Source: Cytobacillus stercorigallinarum (lineage in GTDB: Bacteria; Bacillota; Bacilli; Bacillales; Cytobacillaceae). From it: a stretch of 64,000 bases of DNA. Below, in pieces: positions 61,109-64,000 of the stretch. The notes beneath the pieces were generated by a model. That model was not told the DNA's origin. It did no database searches and saw only the letters and a list, made by a program, of their open reading frames with translations. The stretch's first letter is position 1; each line of letters starts with the position of its first letter. The stretch is from contig NZ_JACSQT010000012.1 in NCBI RefSeq assembly GCF_014836495.1, forward strand, positions 31,204 through 95,203. The letters run 5' to 3'. Made by a program: the position numbers and the translations under genes.

Positions 61109-61585
61109 ATGGAAATATTTTTGAACTTTCCTCTTTGGTCAGCATTAGCTGCCATTCTCTTTGCACAATTTGTAAAAGTCCCCATTACCTTTTTTGCTAC
61201 TAGAAAGTTAGATTGGTCACTGTTAACAAGTACAGGGGGGATGCCAAGCTCACACTCTGCTGCCGTTACAGCTTTATCTACAGGGGTAGCCATCGAAGCT
61301 GGATTAGATTCCATTCCCTTCGCGATATCAGCCATGTTTGCTATCATTACTATGTTTGATGCAACCGGAGTACGAAGGCAAGCAGGGGAACAAGCCATTG
61401 TCCTTAATCAACTTGTCAATGACTTTAACCGTTTTGTCGATGAAGCAAAATCATGGCCCAAAAAACCAGACCAAGTAAAACGTAAAGAACTGAAAGAATT
61501 ATTAGGCCATAAACCAGTAGAAGTGTTTTTCGGAGGGTTAACAGGTATTTTACTAACATTACTCTTATATGCATTAATATTTTAA
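61109..61585 (+). CDS. yuiD: Divergent PAP2 family membrane protein, YuiD-like
   Basis: A 158-residue membrane protein with three or four hydrophobic segments. TSTGGMPSSHSAAVTALSTGVA near residue 45 is the divergent-PAP2 (DUF212) signature, similar to the acid phosphatase/vanadium haloperoxidase motif. DATGVRRQAGEQA follows. A lipid or pyrophosphate phosphatase role is suggested but unproven. AAGGTGG precedes the ATG. It is followed by the BtuF-like gene, 20 bp away, so both may be co-transcribed. Confidence 0.87.
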   Translation: MEIFLNFPLWSALAAILFAQFVKVPITFFATRKLDWSLLTSTGGMPSSHSAAVTALSTGVAIEAGLDSIPFAISAMFAIITMFDATGVRRQAGEQAIVLNQLVNDFNRFVDEAKSWPKKPDQVKRKELKELLGHKPVEVFFGGLTGILLTLLLYALIF

Positions 61586-61605
61586 GATATTGGAGGTTTT
61601 CAATC

Positions 61606-62400
61606 ATGCGAATCGCTTCTCTTTGCCCAAGCAATACAGAAATTATCGCCTACTTAGGATTAATCGATCAACTTGTTGCAGTTGATGATTACTCTGATTG
61701 GCCAGCAGCGGTAAATACTCTACCAAAACTCGGTCCAGACCTATCCATAGATATGAATGCTGTAGAAAAAGCTAAACCGGACCTTGTGTTGGCATCATTA
61801 AGTGTACCGGGAATGGAAAAGAATATTATGGCATTGGATGAACGGAACATTCCTTACATAACATTAAATCCACAAAGCTTAACAGATATTGAAAATGACT
61901 TAATCACCGTAGCCACAGCCTTAGGTAAAAAAGAAGTCGGTATGCAAGCTGCAGCAAACTTTCATGAAAAAGTCATGAACCTAAAGAACCTAGCTAAACA
62001 GGTGAGCACGCCTCTCTCTATCTATTGGGAATGGTGGCCAAAGCCCGTTTTTACACCAGGTGGTACAAACTGGCTCACTGAAATTAGTGAACTTGTTGGC
62101 GGTGAAAACCTTTTCGCATCTAAAGAACAAGCAAATATCCAAACAGATTGGGACGCCATTCTTATGCAAAATCCCGATGTAATCTGTTTAGCCTGGGTAG
62201 GTGTAAGGCAGGAGAAAATCAATCCAGCCATTTTACAGAAACGTCCAGGTTGGTCAAATATGGACGCATTGAAAAATAATACTGTTTATGTCCTCGAAGA
62301 AGAATTGTTTTGTCGCCCTTCACCAAGATTAATCGAAGGGGCAATCAAATTGGGACAGTTATTACATCCGAATATATTTTCTTCTCCAATAAAAAAGTAA
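61606..62400 (+). CDS. BtuF-like (cobalamin/siderophore-type) binding protein without signal peptide
   Basis: A 264-residue periplasmic-binding-protein-like fold of the BtuF group. IASLCPSNTEIIAYLGL (residues 3-19), PDLVLASL and VGGENLF are the family landmarks, and WVGVRQEKINP follows. The protein starts directly at the fold: it has no signal peptide or lipobox, so it should stay in the cytoplasm, as with several Bacillus relatives. Its ligand (cobalamin, haem or other) is unknown. GGAGG precedes the ATG. No ABC transporter genes are nearby. Confidence 0.8.
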   Translation: MRIASLCPSNTEIIAYLGLIDQLVAVDDYSDWPAAVNTLPKLGPDLSIDMNAVEKAKPDLVLASLSVPGMEKNIMALDERNIPYITLNPQSLTDIENDLITVATALGKKEVGMQAAANFHEKVMNLKNLAKQVSTPLSIYWEWWPKPVFTPGGTNWLTEISELVGGENLFASKEQANIQTDWDAILMQNPDVICLAWVGVRQEKINPAILQKRPGWSNMDALKNNTVYVLEEELFCRPSPRLIEGAIKLGQLLHPNIFSSPIKK

Positions 62401-62426
62401 TGGGTATTCATCCCCATTACTTTTTT
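62391..62426. terminator. Bidirectional terminator between the BtuF-like gene and yuiC
   Basis: Perfect 14-bp arms AAAAAAGTAATGGG and CCCATTACTTTTTT (62391-62404, 62413-62426). The stop codon of the plus-strand gene lies inside the left arm. Confidence 0.87.
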
Positions 62427-62433
62427 AGCTAAG

Positions 62434-63132
62434 TTATTCTTTTGTATACTGCTGTCTAAATACTTGTAGGGATTCCGTTTCATTTAACTCTTGTAAATCT
62501 TCTTCAGTTAACGTACCATCACCGATTGATATTACATAGACATCCAACGTTTTCTTCCCCCAAGAATTATATACATCATCTACTGTTTCATAATATAAGT
62601 CCAATTTATTTCCTTTAATAGCGCCACCTTTGTCAGCAACTACGCCAAACCCATAATCAGGAATCCACAGTATCGTACCAATAGGGAAAACAGTTAAATC
62701 TGCAGCAATCGTAGAATATAAATCCCTTTTCACCTTTACACCAGAATATGTAATACCAAATTCAGGATGTCCAGGATTTTTACCTGTCGACTCATAATAA
62801 GCTGTGTATCCGGTTGCGATTACTTCTTTGGTATCGTATTGTGACCAATCCCAATCATTCAAAGAAGGCGGTTCTTCAGCGACTGTGCTTGCTGATAATT
62901 TCAAGTGTTCCCCTTCCAATGTCTTGTTTAGATCTTTAAATGCCAGTCCAATCGATTTTAAAGCATGTTTGAAAGATAGAGCAGCTCCCTCTCCTTCATT
63001 CGCTTGTTCACTCATATAATCAATCACTTGCTTTGCTTCTACACCTGAAATCGTTTGGAATGTGGATAATAAAGCGACAGAAAAAGCAAGGGACATGGCC
63101 ATTCGTTTCGCCCATTTTTTTATATCATTCAT
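62434..63132 (-). CDS. yuiC: 3D-domain cell-wall protein, YuiC-like
   Basis: A 232-residue exported protein. A signal peptide (residues 1-34, [20 protein letters not shown], cut near VEA) precedes a helical linker and a C-terminal 3D (MltA-like beta-barrel) domain from about residue 100: [29 protein letters not shown] and [17 protein letters not shown], with the Asp residues of the 3D motif. Related stationary-phase survival proteins cleave peptidoglycan by lytic transglycosylation. GGAGG precedes the ATG at 63132. It is convergent with the BtuF-like gene. Confidence 0.87.
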   Translation of the reverse strand: MNDIKKWAKRMAMSLAFSVALLSTFQTISGVEAKQVIDYMSEQANEGEGAALSFKHALKSIGLAFKDLNKTLEGEHLKLSASTVAEEPPSLNDWDWSQYDTKEVIATGYTAYYESTGKNPGHPEFGITYSGVKVKRDLYSTIAADLTVFPIGTILWIPDYGFGVVADKGGAIKGNKLDLYYETVDDVYNSWGKKTLDVYVISIGDGTLTEEDLQELNETESLQVFRQQYTKE

Positions 63133-63364
63133 TAGTTAATCACTCCTCCCAACAATAGTCATTTCCCTTCATTCAAGGAAATATTCATTTTTTTGAGAAA
63201 AGAGAGGAACGTACGGTCTTAGCCCCTACTAAAAACGATAGTTGGAAATGATCAGAGGAACTTCTTATTCGTTCTGCTTCTCTAGCTGACATTCGTTTGT
63301 TTTACCACTTGCAAATGGTTATATTTGTTGTTTTCTTATATAGAGTAATTCAATTAAATTTTTG

Positions 63365-63925
63365 CTTGGGGCATACTTTTTTGACTCGTTTCTGCTTGAA
63401 TCCAATCAAACTTTTACTCGGGCACGCTTTTTTGACTCGTTTCTGCTTGAATCCAATCAAATTTTTACTCGGGCATGCTTTTTTGACTCGTTTCTGCTTG
63501 AATCCAATCAAATTTTTACTCGGACATCTTTTTTGACTCGTTTCCGCTTGAATCCAATCAAGCTTTTACTCGGACACGCTTTTTTGACTCGTTCCCACTT
63601 GAATCTAATCAAATTTTTGCTCAAACACGCTTTTTTGACTCGTTTCTGCTTGAATCTAATCAAATTTTTACTCGGGCACGCTTTTTTGACTCGTTTCTGC
63701 TTGAATCTAATCAATTTTTTACTCGGGCATGCTTTTTTGACTCGTTTCTGCTTGAACCCAATCAATTTTTTACTCGGACATCTTTTTTTGACTTGTTCCC
63801 ACTTGAATCTAATCAAATTTTTGCTCGGGCATGCTTTTTTGACTCGTTTCCGCTTGAATCCAATCAAACTTTTCCTCGGGCATGCTTTTTTGACTCGTTT
63901 CCACTCGAATCCAATCAAACTTTAG
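63365..63925. repeat. Minisatellite of eleven 51-bp units
   Basis: Anchor GACTCGTTTC-type sites recur at 63383, 63434, 63485, 63535, 63586, 63637, 63688, 63739, 63790, 63841 and 63892. Spacing is 51 bp, except one 50-bp unit at 63485-63535. Each unit reads roughly TTTTTTGACTCGTTTCTGCT, TGAATCCAATCAAA and TTTTACTCGGGCATGC. Divergence is up to several bases per unit, so it is not a recent artefact. Open frames on both strands follow only from the multiple-of-three period. The region 63133-63365 before it holds the yuiC promoter area and nothing else seen. Confidence 0.85.
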
Positions 63926-64000
63926 TCAAGTCCTTAATATTGTGTAAAATTCTAAACCACTGTTTTCAACTATTAACTAGTGATATGATTTATCCCCTTA

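Noticed and set aside
63362..63925. Open frames of 187 residues (plus) and 136 residues (minus) in the 51-bp repeats
   Set aside because: A repeat unit of 51 bp keeps any frame open by itself; no ribosome site, and one 50-bp unit shifts the frame.
63365..63925. CRISPR array at the 51-bp repeats
   Set aside because: The whole unit is repeated, with no unique spacers.

Overview
The window is chromosomal DNA of a low-GC Gram-positive bacterium of the family Bacillaceae. Gene order over about 40 kb matches Bacillus subtilis neighbourhoods: yugO-yugN-pgi-yugJ/K-yugI-yugF-yugE-patB-kapB-kapD, mrpABCDEFG-yuxO, and yuiF-pepA-yuiD-yuiC. RacA, KapB, a proS T-box leader and Shine-Dalgarno sites of the AAGGAGG type agree with this. 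The genus cannot be fixed from the sequence alone.

1-16962 (minus strand): a long exopolysaccharide (eps, biofilm matrix) operon. In transcription order it holds epsA (Wzz-like modulator), epsB (BY-kinase), a structured leader in the position of the EAR/epsC antitermination RNA, epsC (4,6-dehydratase), galU, glycosyltransferases (epsD- and epsF-like, several GT2), an epsG-type polymerase, galE, epsL, epsM, epsN, a SinR-like repressor gene, three further glycosyltransferases and a pyruvyltransferase cut by the window edge. No Wzx-type flippase is seen.

16963-22173 (minus strand): a lasso-peptide cluster of the paeninodin type, directly upstream of epsA. Its order is cyclase C, precursor A, HPr-kinase-like K, PqqD-like B1, transglutaminase-like B2, nucleotidyltransferase. 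The 41-codon precursor gene (20044-20169) starts inside the 3' end of the cyclase gene. It encodes a core beginning GGPGLQIPD, with Asp9 as ring acceptor and a C-terminal Ser that K could phosphorylate. The promoters of the lasso operon and the eps operon carry the same perfect 16-bp palindrome GTTCTTTATAAAGAAC, which is two inverted SinR boxes. The main inference from this window is that a SinR-type switch co-regulates matrix production and a phosphorylatable lasso peptide.

22328-40923: housekeeping and accessory genes. These include a secreted EndA/YurI-type nuclease, a YugO-type K+ channel with YugN, a 782-residue protein made of 38 H-x-E-G 14-residue repeats with a C-terminal Peptidase_G2 autocleavage domain, pgi, an alcohol dehydrogenase, yugI, a hydrolase, patB, a SodC-like lipoprotein with a changed metal ligand, a cyclophilin lipoprotein, kapB (without kinB), kapD and an amino-acid permease.

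41180-48606: a complete seven-gene Mrp Na+/H+ antiporter operon, a hotdog thioesterase, and two small sporulation- or coat-like proteins. 48700-57245: a ClpP paralogue, an ECF-like sigma factor, proS with T-box, an alanine-use group (ald, PucR-type regulator, AGCS transporter) and racA. 57539-63132: a YuiF-type antiporter, an IS3 remnant, pepA, yuiD, a BtuF-like protein without signal peptide, and yuiC. 63370-63925: a 51-bp minisatellite of 11 units.
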